Positions 23,701 to 31,860 of a DNA stretch of 64,000 bases are shown piece after piece (within the stretch, counting starts at the first letter, position 1; each line of letters begins with the position of its first letter). This DNA comes from JAHEZL01 sp046074525. Its GTDB lineage: Bacteria; Bacteroidota; Bacteroidia; Flavobacteriales_C; GCA-002722245. The translations under genes and the position numbers were made by a program. The DNA is taken from contig JBJTOK010000071.1 in the NCBI GenBank assembly GCA_046074525.1, positions 71,487 to 135,486 on the forward strand, in the 5' to 3' direction. A model generated the notes under the pieces. The model saw nothing but the letters and a program-made list of their open reading frames with translations. It did no database searches and was not told the DNA's origin.

Positions 23701-25119
23701 ATCATTTAAAAAATCCCATTTCCAAGAAGCAATGGTATTGGCAGGATAACTTTTGTCTATGAAGGAAGTTTCTTCACCGAGGCAAACAGTATCCAAAGTA
23801 AAACTGGCACTACTGATTGCGTAAGTCCCGATATGGACAGTATCATAAGCGAAACAGCCTCCGGCAGTACCCTCCATACGCACCCAGTATTCACCTGGGA
23901 TTTCTGTGGTGATAGAAGGAGTAGTGGCGCCATTCGACCATAAGTAAGTTCTCGCACCGTCGGGCGCAGTGATGGTAACTGGTTTTCCTACACAGGTTGC
24001 AGTGTCGCTGAGTTTCATCGGGATGTTGCATTCTCCTTCAATATAAGCGTAGCAAAAATGCCCGCCCCGACTGCAATCGCCGGTGGTGAATTCAATGGTC
24101 ATGTTCTGACCGATATATGCTTGTAAAGGAATGAAAGCCGATTGCCAATCTACATAGTTGATTACGTTATTGCCTGTACCAACACCCATCCAGTCAGAAT
24201 CACCGTTACCGCCATAAACCTCATATTCAGCGCAGGAGATGGAGGCATTGCCCTGATCATAGAGTCGGATCCTGAAATAAGGTTGTTCACCAACATTGTG
24301 TCCGGGATTTTGCATGACCACGGCATAGCTGTAATAGAAATTATAGTTATCGGGAGTTACGGCGAAAGTCCGGCGAATGCTTGAAGCTTTCCCTCCCGTA
24401 CCATTGCCATCACCTACCATTGCCGAGCAGGTTCCGCCTGGTTTGATCATATTAATAGGGACATTAGGGTCGGTTCCCTGACTTTGAATGATGCTGTGTT
24501 GCATATCCTTCACCGGAAAATTATTGCCGAAAGTGCCGCTGGAAATAATATTGGTATAACCGAAAAGGTTACCATCCACATTCCCTTCAAACATCTGCCA
24601 GTTCGTGAAATCACATTTTTCAAAATCAAGATTGTCGCATTCGAGGGGAGCAGGCTGTGGGACCGGACCTTCCATGGCGCGTTTCTTTGCTTCGGGAAGG
24701 AAGGAGTTTAGTTTGTCGGGGAGGAGGAGATCCATTTTTGTTTTAAAAGCGAGGAGTTTGCCGCTATCGACTTTCCCCTCGCTGATGCATTCCTGCATGA
24801 ATTGGTGTTCGGTTTCGTAAATGAAACCAATGAGTTTCTGGCGCGCCAGATCATAGTACTGTTCGTCGCCCGTCCACGAACTTTTGATCCTCGACCAGAA
24901 AAGAGAATCACTGAAATTGTCGTGATGGAATTGCTCCAACACCTCTATCACTTCATGTTCTGAAGTGCTGTGAAGGTGATTGTTGCGATCCATGCTGGCT
25001 GACTGACAAAAGGATGTAGAAGGCAAGCCGTTAAGGATTGCGCCAAATAAAATGGAAAAAAGTGAAAATCCCTTTGTGTGTGCCCATATGGATCTGAATG
25101 TTAGTTCAAATCCTTTCAT
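20794..25119 (-). CDS. giant secreted PKD-repeat protein with gliding-type (type B T9SS) C-terminal domain
   Basis: The 1441-residue protein has a signal peptide ending near SFCQ. An N-terminal region with a jelly-roll-like domain (around LDFEKCDFTNWQMFEGN to GGHFCYAYIEGEC) is followed by an Ig-like segment (TYLWSNGATTPSITTEIPGE). Eleven consecutive PKD-type repeats of about 80 residues each have a W-x-W-(D/N)-(F/I) core and paired cysteines (for example ASWKWDFLNDG, SYQWDFGDGSTS). The last 80 residues (PNSFTPNGDGKNDVFY, FNRWGELLY, GNKHEVVGKV) are the gliding-motility-associated C-terminal sorting domain used by T9SS. It is probably surface-exposed and adhesive. A NarL-type two-component pair lies directly upstream on the same strand. 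Confidence 0.92.
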   Translation of the reverse strand: MKGFELTFRSIWAHTKGFSLFSILFGAILNGLPSTSFCQSASMDRNNHLHSTSEHEVIEVLEQFHHDNFSDSLFWSRIKSSWTGDEQYYDLARQKLIGFIYETEHQFMQECISEGKVDSGKLLAFKTKMDLLLPDKLNSFLPEAKKRAMEGPVPQPAPLECDNLDFEKCDFTNWQMFEGNVDGNLFGYTNIISSGTFGNNFPVKDMQHSIIQSQGTDPNVPINMIKPGGTCSAMVGDGNGTGGKASSIRRTFAVTPDNYNFYYSYAVVMQNPGHNVGEQPYFRIRLYDQGNASISCAEYEVYGGNGDSDWMGVGTGNNVINYVDWQSAFIPLQAYIGQNMTIEFTTGDCSRGGHFCYAYIEGECNIPMKLSDTATCVGKPVTITAPDGARTYLWSNGATTPSITTEIPGEYWVRMEGTAGGCFAYDTVHIGTYAISSASFTLDTVCLGEETSFIDKSYPANTIASWKWDFLNDGTTDNTTPEPTNTYAVAGNFTAKLTITNIHGCVDDTTRQVFVAPKPVAAFTSSLACKNDSTVFTDASTGTISKWNWDFYNDKTKTSIIKNPRFLYPNQAAATAKLKVTTQYACADSITHPIAYHPMPIASFTQNNICFPSAMSFNSTSSVNGGSIATTKWDFGDTLGTATGTTPSYNYIRYGTHQVKLKVTTDKNCVDSTTQSITVYEKPKITFNTIDVCDKTATTLTNTSSLTSSATFASWQWDILNDGSNEYSTKDASHLFSAPGTYRILLKGTTSENCWDTLSKSVTIHPKPVAKFNSSIVCSGKPSTFTDQSTGTIASWKWDFDNDGAVESNTKNPTYNYNSDGTFSAELKVTSDKGCVDSIMKSVLINPLPKAAFTSTNVCKPNPMPFSNTSTVNPGNIKSVKWTFENTSSIENNPSHVFAAHGAHSVKLFVQSDSGCTDSITKPVTYFEKPVAQFTANDQCTNTNVTFNNSSSVATSSISEWKWDIGNDASIDYNTQNSTHTFTTAGSKPIKLIVKTAQGCSDTVTKNITVNPIPVAAFSKKDTCVSDSALFTNNSAIASGSIVNYNWNFGNSKNSSLKNPKCKFAGDGIYNVQLIVTSDKNCKDSTTQPINIWPLPTPDFSSESICFKEKNIFSNASSISSANTANSIAQYNWKFDANQHSNNAAPENTFLRPGSFPVQLMLKSNHGCVDSIKKNITVHPLPHPKFGSSAPEGCATWCVDFNDSTMAPSGIASYQWDFGDGSTSNAKNPQHCFENEGDTPLRFNISLSVTSNAGCTADTTIKNMITANPITRADFSFEPGELDENNNIVSFTNHSSRSNKWLWRFGDSDTSALENPNHLYKAVGDYNITLISNNDYNCIDSISKNIRLKPVYSYYIPNSFTPNGDGKNDVFYAYAYNVIDFKMYIFNRWGELLYTSYSLENGWNGLYMGNEVQIDTYVYKAYFTDIFGNKHEVVGKVSCLR

Positions 25120-25146
25120 TGTCTTTTAAGATAAGGAAAACAAATT

Positions 25147-25174
25147 AAAAATCAGAGCGTTAACAGTGATTTTT
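25147..25174. repeat. short inverted repeat upstream of the PKD gene
   Basis: AAAAATCA (25147-25154) and TGATTTTT (25167-25174) are perfect 8-bp inverted repeats, 12 nt apart, in the gap between the response regulator gene and the PKD gene. It may be a weak terminator for the two-component operon or an operator for the PKD gene. Confidence 0.3.
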
Positions 25175-25235
25175 TTGTGGGAAAAGATGAAAATACGTGT
25201 ATTACTCTAGGGGAGATTAGAGGGAAAAAGGGAGC

Positions 25236-25853
25236 TTAGATCAATTTGTCCTTATTTGCTCTTTCAATCGCTTCTGACCGGTTGTTTACCTGAAGCTTAA
25301 TGTAGATGTTTTTCAGGTGAAATTTCACGGTATCCTTTGAGATAAACAGGGTGTCGCCAATGTTGTTGTAGCTTTTACCGGCAGCAAGAAGGGATAAAAT
25401 TTCAGTTTCTCTTTCGGTAAGAGGTGAATTCATGTTTTTTTGAAATGACTGTACCACCATTTTAGCTATGTGTGTGCTCATGGGTGCTCCGCCCTTTACC
25501 ACTTCGTCGAGGGCTGTCATCAGTTTTTCCTTATCACTGCTTTTGGTAAGATAACCTGTGGCTCCGGCGCAAAGCGCATCAAAAACGGTTTTGCTGTTTT
25601 CAAAAACAGTGATAATTAATATAGAGATTTTCGGATACAATTTCTTGATCTGTTGTGTCCCTTGAATGCCACTCATGCCTGGCAAATCAATATCCATTAA
25701 TACAATATCCGGCTTATCTTGCTTTAAATTCTCCAATGCCTCTTCACAACTCTCGTAACTTCCTCCCACTGTGAAATTGTCATTCATGGCGATGAGCAGT
25801 GAGAAAGCTTCCCGGATTTCCGGATTGTCTTCTATGATGACTATTCTGTGCAT
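25236..25853 (-). CDS. response regulator, NarL/FixJ family
   Basis: The 205-residue protein has a receiver domain with acidic pocket Glu8/Asp9, phospho-acceptor Asp54 in VLMDIDLPGMSG, the switch Thr in IITVFENS and Lys in YLTKSSDKEK. A LuxR-type helix-turn-helix follows (LTERETEILSLLAAGKSYNN, then ISKDTVKFHLKNIYIKL). It should bind DNA after phosphorylation by the kinase encoded one base upstream. The pair precedes the giant PKD protein gene on the same strand, so surface adhesion is a plausible but unproven target. Confidence 0.95.
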   Translation of the reverse strand: MHRIVIIEDNPEIREAFSLLIAMNDNFTVGGSYESCEEALENLKQDKPDIVLMDIDLPGMSGIQGTQQIKKLYPKISILIITVFENSKTVFDALCAGATGYLTKSSDKEKLMTALDEVVKGGAPMSTHIAKMVVQSFQKNMNSPLTERETEILSLLAAGKSYNNIGDTLFISKDTVKFHLKNIYIKLQVNNRSEAIERANKDKLI

Positions 25854-25854
25854 T

Positions 25855-27045
25855 TTATACAGATATTTTCAATTGTATTTGTGTTCCCCGTTTTATCTCG
25901 GAGATGATATTAAAATCGCCTTGCATTTGTGTTGCGCGGTGTTGCATGTTGTTAAGTCCTTTTCCTTTCTTGATGGTACTTCTATCGAAGCCGTCTCCAT
26001 CGTCCTTCACTTCAATAAAAACAAAATTGTCTCTGATGCCGATACTGAGATCCACTCTTTTGCAATTGGAGTACTTGGCGGCATTGGTCATGGCCTCCTT
26101 AAAAAGCATGATGATATGCCGTCCAAAGTAGGGAGGCAAAATAAGTTTGGGTAAGGTTTCCGGCTGGGTGGTGGTATAAAAATTTATATGTAGCGACTGG
26201 TAGAAATCCTCGCCAAAATCTTTGAGGTAATCAAATACTTCCGATAGATCATCACTTTTTGTATCAATGGCCCAGATGAAATCGCGTGAGCTTTGGTACA
26301 AGACTTTAGATGTTATTTCAATTTTTCCTAAAATGTCTTTTGTTTTTTCATCTGTTGTGTTGGAAAGAGAAAGAAGGTTGCTGTTGAGCGTAATAGCTGC
26401 GAGTTTATTACCCATTTCGTCATGAAAGTCGCGGGCGATTTGTTGTCGCACTTTTTCCATATTCGTTCTTTCAATAAGCTCCTGAGTTTGCTTTTTCATG
26501 GAGTATTCGTAAAACAAAACAAGAGCGGCGATATTTAATATAAACATGAGGCGCTTCATGTAATAGCCTTCGCTGGAGGTTTGCTCTAGGTCCAGACTAT
26601 AGTCGTATGCCGAAAAATAGTCAAGTAAATAAAAACCGAGGAAGGTAAGCAGAATCACCACCAACCAATAGAAACCAACTTTTCTTCCCTTGAAAATATA
26701 GGCAGCTACAGGAACGTTAATCACCGCCTGTAAATCCATGGAGTGAATACCTCCTGTTCTCCAGGCAGAAGTCACTGATGCAGCCCATACTACAGCACAT
26801 AAAAGAAAAGCAGGTATGTCGAGATCTCCCGAATTTTTAACCACTAAAATCACAAGACCTGAAAATATTAATGCAGTGAGCAATACAATGGTGTTGGCGT
26901 TAATGCCAATAACAAAAAAGTTGTAAATCCCCATGAGTAATGCCAAACTACCAGCGATTGTGACATACATAATCATGAAGCGTGCGCGGCGAAAGGTGTT
27001 AGCATCGCTCTTTAATTTCGGATGGATGTATTGGTCGATGATCAA
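25855..27045 (-). CDS. sensor histidine kinase, HisKA_3 (NarX/DesK) type
   Basis: The 396-residue protein has about six transmembrane helices (roughly 25-45, 52-70, 79-95, 103-118, 124-144, 164-181) with almost no periplasmic domain. The dimerisation motif RQQIARDFHDEMGNKLAAI carries the phospho-acceptor His208, and the ATPase domain has FKEAMTNAAKYSNC, VKDDGDGFD and GKGLNNMQHRA. Such kinases often sense membrane state or a signal within the membrane. The start is uncertain: the first codon of the open frame is TTG (27043-27045), and the first ATG would give Met24, just before helix 1. It is one base from its response regulator gene. Confidence 0.93.
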   Translation of the reverse strand: MIIDQYIHPKLKSDANTFRRARFMIMYVTIAGSLALLMGIYNFFVIGINANTIVLLTALIFSGLVILVVKNSGDLDIPAFLLCAVVWAASVTSAWRTGGIHSMDLQAVINVPVAAYIFKGRKVGFYWLVVILLTFLGFYLLDYFSAYDYSLDLEQTSSEGYYMKRLMFILNIAALVLFYEYSMKKQTQELIERTNMEKVRQQIARDFHDEMGNKLAAITLNSNLLSLSNTTDEKTKDILGKIEITSKVLYQSSRDFIWAIDTKSDDLSEVFDYLKDFGEDFYQSLHINFYTTTQPETLPKLILPPYFGRHIIMLFKEAMTNAAKYSNCKRVDLSIGIRDNFVFIEVKDDGDGFDRSTIKKGKGLNNMQHRATQMQGDFNIISEIKRGTQIQLKISV

Positions 27046-27133
27046 GATACAGGATTTTACCTGTCAAAGGTATAGAGAATTGATGATTCAAAATCCACCC
27101 TTTTAGGGTAGGACATTCGGTAGCAAATCAAAA

Positions 27134-27141
27134 TACTTTTG
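27134..27141 (+). promoter_or_regulatory. candidate -7 element of the LamG gene
   Basis: TACTTTTG matches TAnnTTTG exactly and lies 23 bp before the ATG at 27165. No TTTG is seen at the expected -33 position. Confidence 0.3.
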
Positions 27142-27164
27142 GCCAAACTTTAAACCAGTAAAAA

Positions 27165-28118
27165 ATGAAAAAACAATTACTCTTTTTTTCCCTCACAGTT
27201 TTAAGTGTGGTTTTGTTTGCCCAGGCACCTACAGACGGTCTTGTGGCAAAATATTATTTCAATTCAGGAAATGCTAGTGCCGATGTTGGTGTAAATAATG
27301 GCGTGGTAACGGGAGCTTCTAAAACTACAGATCGCTTCGGAAATCCAAATGCAGCATATTCTTTTGATGGTAATGACAACATTAAGGTGCCTTATTATTC
27401 TGCCTTGAATGTAAGTGCAGGATTAACCATAAGTGCTTGGGTAAAAATGAGTAATAATACTAATCAGCAGGCAATTGTTTCCAGATGGGCCAATTCAAAA
27501 TCTACTGATCAGTATTTGCTGATGACCTCTTCGGGCACACCTTTGATAGCTACCGGGAACCCTACATATTCAGCAAATGGAGTTACTTGTACTCCTACTT
27601 TTAATAACGGGGTTTGGTATCATGTGGTTTTTGAATGGACCAATAGCGGAGATCATAAATTGTTTGTAAACGGAGTTAAAACAGATTCTACTAGACTGGC
27701 ATCCTTTGCCACAATTAATTCCGTAGCGGTTAACGACCTTTATTTTGGAATGCAGAGCGGAGGAACAAGATATTTCAAAGGTGTTATTGATGATATCAGT
27801 ATTTACAACAGAGCGCTGAATTACTCAGAAATTGCGGCTTTATATAATGAAATTGATTTTGCAACTTCAGTCGAAGATACAAAAGCAGCAGTAATGAGCA
27901 TTTATCCTAATCCTGCTTCGGAAATGCTGCAGGTAGATTTAGGCACTTTGCAAAATGCATCTTTCAAGTTGTATTCGTTGCAAGGGCAGTTGCTTTTGCA
28001 GCAGGATAACCTGAGTGGCTCAAATGCATTGGATGTTTCAACTTTGGTTCCAGGGATTTATTTTACAGAAATTACTTCTGGTTCGGCAGTAAGCAGGATG
28101 AAGATAATGGTGGAGTAA
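27165..28118 (+). CDS. secreted LamG-domain protein with T9SS type A sorting domain
   Basis: The 317-residue protein has a signal peptide (MKKQLLFFSLTVLSVVLFAQ). One LamG/concanavalin-like beta-sandwich spans about residues 25-230 (YYFNSGNASADVG, YSFDGNDNIKVPYYSALN, LTISAWVKMS, GVIDDISIYNRALNYSEIAA). The final 80 residues contain SIYPNPASEMLQVDL, LYSLQGQLLLQQ and LVPGIYFTEI, the T9SS type A C-terminal domain. It should be exported by T9SS and anchored to or released from the surface; LamG domains usually bind glycans or proteins. No catalytic domain is present. A similar protein is encoded at 45309-46226. Confidence 0.92.
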   Translation: MKKQLLFFSLTVLSVVLFAQAPTDGLVAKYYFNSGNASADVGVNNGVVTGASKTTDRFGNPNAAYSFDGNDNIKVPYYSALNVSAGLTISAWVKMSNNTNQQAIVSRWANSKSTDQYLLMTSSGTPLIATGNPTYSANGVTCTPTFNNGVWYHVVFEWTNSGDHKLFVNGVKTDSTRLASFATINSVAVNDLYFGMQSGGTRYFKGVIDDISIYNRALNYSEIAALYNEIDFATSVEDTKAAVMSIYPNPASEMLQVDLGTLQNASFKLYSLQGQLLLQQDNLSGSNALDVSTLVPGIYFTEITSGSAVSRMKIMVE

Positions 28119-28135
28119 CTTTTAAATGAATAATG

Positions 28136-28169
28136 AAAAAAAGCGCAGGGCATTGCTCTGCGCTTTTTT
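28136..28169. terminator. bidirectional terminator between convergent genes
   Basis: An A run, AGCGCAG, a short loop, CTGCGCT and a T run. It serves the LamG gene on the plus strand and the ATPase gene ending at 28206 on the minus strand. Confidence 0.85.
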
Positions 28170-28205
28170 ATGCGTTTTTTTACTGTTATGGTATAGGTTG
28201 GGTAT

Positions 28206-29771
28206 TTAAAAAAAAGAATTCTTCTTTTTTCTCCTCGATGTAGTGCTTCTTTTTGGTGATCCGAAAAGCACGCCAAACAAGCCTCTGGTAATTTCGCGGA
28301 CTATGGTTTTGGTAACACTGCTGTTCGCCACTGCTTTTATTGTTTCACCAATGCCCGATGATTTCTCTTCTTTTTCCTCTACCACTTTTTCTTCTTCCTC
28401 CGGCATTTCTTCCTGCGCAGGTTCCAGCTTTCCTTTGAGTATTTCGTAGGCGCTCTGACGATCGATCACTTCATTATATTCGGCAGCGATTTCCGATGCA
28501 GCTACGATTTCATCCTGTTCGGCAGAAGTGAGCACATCCATGCGTGATTGTGGTGCACACATTATTGTATGAACAAGTGGGGTAGGAGTTCCTTTTTCGC
28601 TGAGCACTGTTACCAATGCTTCGCCAATTCCAAGTTCTGTCAGAAGCTCGTCGGTTTTATAGAAATCCGAAGAAGGAAAATTTTCGGCTACGAGTTTGAT
28701 GTCCTTGCGATCTTTGGCTGTAAACGCGCGCAGGGCATGTTGTACTTTAGCGCCAAGCTGACTCAATATTACATCCGGAATATCGGCAGGTGATTGTGTA
28801 CAGAAGAAAATTCCAACGCCCTTGCTTCGAATAAGCTTAATGATGGTTTCCAACTGTTGCATCAATGTTTTGGAGGCTTCCTTGAAAATCAAATGCGCCT
28901 CGTCGATAAAAATGACCAGTTTCGGTTCTCCTTTGTCGCCAATCTCCGGGAACCTGTTGTAAATTTCCGCCAGCAAACACAACATGAAAGTAGAGAAGAG
29001 CTTCGGTCGATCCTGGATATCTGTAAGTCGCAAAATGTTGATATAGCCATTGCCCTTGTCGTCCTTTTGCAGAAGATCTTCCACTTCAAAGGACTTTTCA
29101 CCGAAGAACTTATCGCCGCCCTGCATTTCCAGCTCCAGCAACTTTCGCATGATCACGCCCGAAGTGGCTGTGGAAATGGCGCCGTAGTTTTGTGTGATTT
29201 CTTTTTTGCCGTCACCTTCTGCTATGTGTTGCAGTGCTGAACGGAAATCCTTGATGTCGAGAAGAGGTAATTTTTTATCGTCGCAATATTTAAAAACGAT
29301 GGCTACTGCGCCTTCCTGGTTTTCGTTTAGTTCAAGGACTTTTGAAAAAAGTACCGGACCAAATTCGGAAACGGTAGCACGCATTCTCAAACCCTTTTCA
29401 TTGGAAATAGTCATGAGTTCGGTAGGGTATTGTTGTGGAGCCCACGCAGCACCAATGCTTTCCATTCTTTCTCTGATCTTAGGATTTTCGCTGCCTGCTT
29501 TGGAAATTCCACTGATGTCGCCCTTAATGTCCATAAGCAAAACATTAACGCTTTGTTCCGACAAGGCTTCAGCGATGCGCTGTATGGACTTTGTTTTTCC
29601 GGTTCCGGTGGCGCCGGCAATGAGTCCGTGGCGGTTGATTGTTGCCAGCGGTATTCTTACCTGCGATCCTTTGACAATGGTTTTGTTGTAAGTAGCACCT
29701 CCAAGAAGGATGCTTTTTCCATTAAAGCTGAAGGAAGTGTTGATTTGATTGGAGAATTGTTCAATGCTCAT
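28206..29771 (-). CDS. HerA/YjgR-type ATPase (DUF853 family)
   Basis: The 521-residue protein is a FtsK/HerA-superfamily ATPase. Walker A is GATGTGKT (53-60), Walker B is VIFIDEAHLIF, and a sensor-like segment FFCTQSPADIPDVILSQLG follows. The C-terminus is Lys/Glu-rich and ends in a basic tail (GSPKRSTTSRRKKK). Homologues such as YjgR are widely conserved single-gene ATPases with poorly known roles; no nuclease partner (NurA, Sir2 or other defence gene) is adjacent, so a DNA-processing or defence role is not supported here. It lies upstream of no other gene on its strand except the small membrane protein at 29784, which precedes it by 12 bp. Confidence 0.9.
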   Translation of the reverse strand: MSIEQFSNQINTSFSFNGKSILLGGATYNKTIVKGSQVRIPLATINRHGLIAGATGTGKTKSIQRIAEALSEQSVNVLLMDIKGDISGISKAGSENPKIRERMESIGAAWAPQQYPTELMTISNEKGLRMRATVSEFGPVLFSKVLELNENQEGAVAIVFKYCDDKKLPLLDIKDFRSALQHIAEGDGKKEITQNYGAISTATSGVIMRKLLELEMQGGDKFFGEKSFEVEDLLQKDDKGNGYINILRLTDIQDRPKLFSTFMLCLLAEIYNRFPEIGDKGEPKLVIFIDEAHLIFKEASKTLMQQLETIIKLIRSKGVGIFFCTQSPADIPDVILSQLGAKVQHALRAFTAKDRKDIKLVAENFPSSDFYKTDELLTELGIGEALVTVLSEKGTPTPLVHTIMCAPQSRMDVLTSAEQDEIVAASEIAAEYNEVIDRQSAYEILKGKLEPAQEEMPEEEEKVVEEKEEKSSGIGETIKAVANSSVTKTIVREITRGLFGVLFGSPKRSTTSRRKKKNSFF

Positions 29772-29783
29772 TGCTTGTAATTT

Positions 29784-30212
29784 TTATTCAGGGGGATGGG
29801 TTTCTGCAAATTCTTTTCGTGCTTTTCTATGGTCGATATATTTAAAAGCGCGGTTGGTCAGAAAAATAGTAATTGCCGACAGCGCGATACAAATGTAGAT
29901 ATACCACCATTCAAAAAGATCAAAAATCAAACTTATCACAAAATAAAGATTGACATGTAAAACCAATCCGAGAATGATTTGCAGGTACAAACGTATCTTG
30001 AAGCCTTTTTCCGTTGAAATCCTTTCTTCTTCAATGCCGCGTTGTATTTTCTTGTCTTTTGAGATGGCATACTGAATGGCAAAGTGCCTTTTCACTTTTT
30101 TGTAAACTTTGAAACTAAGGGCTGTCAGGAGGAAGTATCCCAGGGCGATTACGAAAGCGAGCGCTATCAGCCACCACAAGTTCGTGCGATCTGTTGTCAG
30201 CGTCAAGTACAT
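29784..30212 (-). CDS. small inner-membrane protein of unknown function
   Basis: The 142-residue protein has three probable transmembrane helices (about 13-35, 74-97 and 100-120). A basic cytoplasmic loop (residues 36-72: SFKVYKKVKRHFAIQYAIS, RGIEEERISTEKGFKI) separates the first from the others, and the tail is charged (IDHRKARKEFAETHPPE). No family is recognised. It precedes the YjgR-type ATPase gene by 12 bp on the same strand, so the two are probably co-transcribed and the protein could be its membrane partner; that is an inference from position. Confidence 0.65.
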   Translation of the reverse strand: MYLTLTTDRTNLWWLIALAFVIALGYFLLTALSFKVYKKVKRHFAIQYAISKDKKIQRGIEEERISTEKGFKIRLYLQIILGLVLHVNLYFVISLIFDLFEWWYIYICIALSAITIFLTNRAFKYIDHRKARKEFAETHPPE

Positions 30213-30323
30213 ACTTCCGTCCCTATTGAATTAAATGCTAACTTACTTTAAAATATACTAATAAAAACTGAAATTCGTCAAAAATGTTCGATTTTCATAT
30301 TAGGAAACGTTAAAGCAGAAATT

Positions 30324-31814
30324 ATGTTTAAAAAAGTCATAAAAAAGATACTGATTGCGAATAGGGGTGAAATTGCTGTAAGAGTGATCCGCTCTGCGAA
30401 AGAGATGGGTGTTGAGACTGTAGCAGTATACTCTGATGTTGATAAAAACATGCCTTTCGTAAAACTGGCAGATAAAGCGGTGGCGATCGGTGGTCAGACT
30501 TCCCGTGAATCTTACCTCGATATTGAGAAGATCATTAAAGTGTGCGTGGATGAGAAAGTTGATGCGGTGCATCCTGGGTATGGTTTTTTATCGGAAAACC
30601 CTGTGTTTGCCGAACGTTTGGAGAAAGAGGGTGTTCGTTTGATCGGACCGTCTTCTTACTCTATGAAAATCATGGGCGATAAGCTGGAGTCCAAAAAAGC
30701 GGTGAAGAAGTTTGAAGTTCCCGTTATTCCTGGTTCTCCCGGAGCTATCAAAGATCATAAAGAGGTAAAGGAAATTGCAAAGAAAATAGGTTATCCTGTA
30801 CTCATTAAAGCCTCTGCAGGAGGTGGGGGTAAAGGGATGCGCGCGGTGTATAGTGATGATGAACTGGAGTCGGCTTTTGAAAGAGCAACCGGTGAAGCTG
30901 AGGCTTCTTTTGGAAACGGTGCCGTGTTTGTTGAGAAATATATCCTCAATCCGAAGCACATCGAATTCCAGGTGATGGCCGATATGCACGGCAATGTTTT
31001 ATACCTCTTTGAACGCGACTGCTCGGTACAGCGCCGCCACCAGAAAGTGGTGGAAGAAGCACCGTCGGTGATTCTGGATGCCGGCCTCAGGAAAAGAATG
31101 GGGGAGTGTGCTGTGAACGTGGCCAAATCCTGCGATTACCTTGGCGCCGGAACCGTTGAGTTTATCGTTGACGAACAAAAGAATTTCTATTTCCTCGAGA
31201 TGAATACGCGTTTGCAGGTGGAGCATCCGGTGACGGAGATGATCACCGGTCTCGACCTGGTGAAGGAACAAATTAAAGTGGCGCAGGGAGAAGCGTTGGC
31301 TTTCCGTCAGGAAGACCTTAAAATTTCCGGTCACGCCCTTGAAGTAAGGGTTTACGCCGAAGATGTCGCCAACGATTTTGCTCCTGATAGCGGTGTCATC
31401 ACTCATTATTCGGTGCCGAAGGGCCTGGGGGTGCGTGTGGATGACGGCTTTGAACAAGGCGGGGAGGTGTCGGTGTATTACGATTCCATGATTGCCAAGC
31501 TCATCACCCACGGTAAAACACGCGAGGAAGCAATTGAGAAAATGAAGTCGGCAATTTCCGAATATACCATCACGGGAGTGAAGACAACGTTGCGTTTTGC
31601 GCTTACGGTCTTCAATCATGAAGAGTTTATCAGCGGTCGCTACGGCACCTCTTTCATCGCCAATAACTTCAAAAAAGAGGATTTGCAGGACGATACACAC
31701 AATGAAACGGTGGCTCTCTTTGCTTCTTGGCTGCAGGGCAGAAACAAACAGGATGTGAAAAAATATAATGATTTAACATATCAAAAGGCATGGACACAAC
31801 GTATTAACAGCTAA
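30324..31814 (+). CDS. accC: biotin carboxylase (acyl-CoA carboxylase subunit)
   Basis: The 496-residue ATP-grasp enzyme carboxylates biotin on a carrier protein using ATP and bicarbonate. It begins with ILIANRGEIAVRVIRSAKEM; it has HPGYGFLSEN, the glycine-rich loop KASAGGGGKGMR, and the active-site region EMNTRLQVEHPVTEMITG. The C-terminal domain is complete (RVYAEDVANDFAPDSG). There is no biotin carrier or carboxyltransferase domain, and none is adjacent, so its partner subunits must be encoded elsewhere. It could serve acetyl-CoA or propionyl-CoA carboxylase. It is divergent from the small membrane protein gene. Confidence 0.95.
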   Translation: MFKKVIKKILIANRGEIAVRVIRSAKEMGVETVAVYSDVDKNMPFVKLADKAVAIGGQTSRESYLDIEKIIKVCVDEKVDAVHPGYGFLSENPVFAERLEKEGVRLIGPSSYSMKIMGDKLESKKAVKKFEVPVIPGSPGAIKDHKEVKEIAKKIGYPVLIKASAGGGGKGMRAVYSDDELESAFERATGEAEASFGNGAVFVEKYILNPKHIEFQVMADMHGNVLYLFERDCSVQRRHQKVVEEAPSVILDAGLRKRMGECAVNVAKSCDYLGAGTVEFIVDEQKNFYFLEMNTRLQVEHPVTEMITGLDLVKEQIKVAQGEALAFRQEDLKISGHALEVRVYAEDVANDFAPDSGVITHYSVPKGLGVRVDDGFEQGGEVSVYYDSMIAKLITHGKTREEAIEKMKSAISEYTITGVKTTLRFALTVFNHEEFISGRYGTSFIANNFKKEDLQDDTHNETVALFASWLQGRNKQDVKKYNDLTYQKAWTQRINS

Positions 31815-31860
31815 GATTGAGTTGGAATATTTTTTGTGATTCGTTACCTTAATACTTTAA

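Noticed and set aside
28206..29771. HerA-like ATPase as part of an antiphage defence system
   Set aside because: No nuclease, Sir2 or other defence gene is adjacent; the protein fits the stand-alone YjgR family.
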